Assembly: GCA_945874585.1 (NCBI GenBank)
Contig: CAMCHB010000018.1
Location: 1 to 15,583, forward strand
Direction of reading: 5' to 3'
Source of the DNA: an uncultured Clostridium sp.
GTDB taxonomy: Bacteria > Bacillota > Clostridia > TANB77 > CAG-508
Length of the DNA stretch: 15,583 bases
Under the pieces are notes generated by a model. It searched no databases and was not told the origin of the DNA. It saw only the letters and a list, made by a program, of their open reading frames with translations. Below, in pieces: positions 14,263-15,583 of the stretch. Numbering within the stretch: the first letter of the stretch is position 1; every line of letters begins with the position of its first letter. The translations under genes and the position numbers were made by a program.

Positions 14263-15537
14263 ATGAAGAAAAAATATCATGAATATGTTAAAATTAAGGA
14301 TTTGAAAGATATGTTTCAAAAAACAGTGGAAACCTATCCTGACAATGTAGCTTATTGTATCAAAACAGGGGATCCCGAGAAAAAATACAAGGATATCACC
14401 TATCGTGAATTAGAAGATCAGGTAAATTCACTTGGTACGATTTTAATTGAGATGGGATTAAAGGACAAGAGAATTGCAATTATATCTGAAAATCGCTATG
14501 AATGGGGAATGGCTTATTTAGCAATTGTCAATGGAACAGGAGTTGTAGTACCACTTGATAAAGCATTGCCTGCCAATGAGATAGAAAGCCTAATCATTCG
14601 TTCTGGGGTAGAAGCTATTATTTATTCTAATAAATACGATGATGTCATGATGGATATCAAAAATCGAAACACAACAGATTTACGTTATTATATCTCTATG
14701 GATGCATCTGAAAGAAAAAATCAAGTTCTTTCCCTAAAAGAATTAGTACAAAAGGGACATGAATTGGTTGAACAAGGAGATCGTAAATATTTAGATGCAA
14801 AAATTGAAGCAGACAAGATGAGCATTATGCTTTTTACATCAGGAACTACTTCAAAATCAAAGGCCGTTATGTTGTCACATAAAAATATTTGTAGTAATTT
14901 AATGGATATTTGTGCGGTCATTACCCTTAATCAAAATGATACCTTATTATCTTTCTTACCTTTACATCATACCTTTGAGTGTACGGTTGGTTTCTTATAT
15001 CCAATGTATGTAGGTGCACGTATTGTGTTTTGCGATGGCATTCGACACATTGCAGAAAACATCAAAGAATATCAAGTATCTGCTATGATATCTGTTCCAA
15101 TTCTATTTGAAAGCATGTATCGTAGAATCATGAAAAACATTGAAAAAGCGGGAAAATTGGAACGTGTTCAAAAAGGAATTAAAATTAGCAATTTACTTTT
15201 AAAATTTGGTATTGATAAAAGAAAAGAAATCTTCAGTGAAATTCATGCTACTTTAGGTGGAAAATTACGTTTGTTTGTTAGTGGAGCAGCAGCTCTTGAT
15301 CCAGAAGTAGAGAAAGGCTTTAATGATTTAGGTATTAAAACATTACAGGGCTATGGATTAACCGAGATGTCTCCTGTTTTAGCAACGGAAAATGATGTTT
15401 ACACGAAAAATGGTAGTGTTGGTAAAGTAATGCCAAGTTTGAAAGTAAAAATTATTGATAAAAACAAAGAGGGAATCGGTGAAATCATTGCCAAAGGTCC
15501 ATCTGTTATGTTAGGCTATTATCACAATGATGAAGCC
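14263..15537 (+). CDS. Long-chain acyl-CoA synthetase/AMP-binding ligase, 3' partial
   Basis: The start chosen is the ATG at 14263, which is 8 bases after GAGAGGA. The in-frame ATG at 14257 is only 2 bases from that site. About 425 genuine residues are present. They show the adenylate-forming fold: the P-loop A3 motif MLFTSGTTSKSKAVMLSHKN (about 189-208), FLPLHHTFE (A4 region), LFVSGAAALDPE, and the A5 motif QGYGLTEMSP. The enzyme activates a fatty acid (or related acid) to acyl-AMP and then the CoA or carrier thioester. Family members usually run about 550-600 residues, so the C-terminal lid domain is missing. The cut is artificial: the apparent C-terminus LSLIHI and stop at 15556-15558 are encoded by adapter sequence. 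Confidence 0.92.
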
Positions 15538-15583
15538 CTGTCTCTTATACACATCTGACGCTGCCGACGATATGCAGTGTGTA
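15538..15583 (-). other. Sequencing-library adapter (Nextera-type), right end
   Basis: CTGTCTCTTATACACATCT followed by GACGCTGCCGACGA and a 13-base tag is the reverse complement of the left-end sequence, with one extra T at its outer end. This is library adapter, not genome. It forms artificial 45-bp terminal inverted repeats with positions 1-45. Confidence 0.97.

Noticed and set aside
1..15583. 45-bp terminal inverted repeats suggesting a transposon or plasmid-like element
   Set aside because: The repeats are Nextera-type library adapters with a shared tag, and no transposase, integrase or replication gene lies between them.

Overview
The window is a chromosomal piece of a low-GC Firmicute, most likely a spore-forming member of the Clostridia. 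The evidence is AT-rich sequence with strong AGGAGG-type ribosome binding sites, near-consensus TTGACA/TATAAT promoters, a germination cortex hydrolase (SleB), a SpoVB-type flippase, and a yqeG, prepilin peptidase, Xaa-Pro peptidase, efp, CD1247-like gene order. I cannot name the species. Both ends carry the same Nextera-type transposase adapter in inverted orientation. The window is therefore a complete tagged library fragment, the last gene is cut artificially, and nothing about the true flanks can be read.

Layout: (1) 183-521, a small unrecognised gene with its own promoter, converging on a SpoVB-like flippase gene (569-2080, minus) across one shared terminator. (2) 2160-2864, sleB, divergent from the flippase. 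(3) 3033-6462, a plus-strand run: YqeG-type HAD phosphatase, orphan prepilin peptidase, M24B Xaa-Pro peptidase, then efp and a CD1247-like zinc-ribbon protein from a second promoter placed on the peptidase stop codon. (4) 6469-7765, two minus-strand genes: an M23 endopeptidase and a CmpB-type membrane protein. (5) 7930-8418, a dCMP-deaminase-type enzyme. (6) 8467-9778, all on the minus strand: tRNA-Trp, an insulated unrecognised gene, and the tmRNA gene ssrA. (7) 9946-12648, a calcium-type P-ATPase. (8) 12733-13008, a small unrecognised gene behind a perfect consensus promoter. (9) 13173-14174, a membrane-anchored polysaccharide deacetylase. (10) From 14263, an acyl-CoA synthetase cut by the adapter.

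The genes are mostly housekeeping and cell-envelope functions: peptidoglycan metabolism and sporulation (SpoVB-like, SleB, M23, deacetylase), translation and ribosome rescue (EF-P, tmRNA, tRNA-Trp), peptide, nucleotide and fatty-acid metabolism, and calcium export. I saw no phage, transposon, CRISPR, toxin-antitoxin or defence module, and no convincing new multi-gene system. The items most worth a second look are the unusual tmRNA tag with five consecutive Asn codons, three small unrecognised genes each with its own regulatory signals, a hairpin between ssrA and its neighbour that might end a very short RNA, a terminator embedded in the 3' end of the M23 gene, and the adapter ends.
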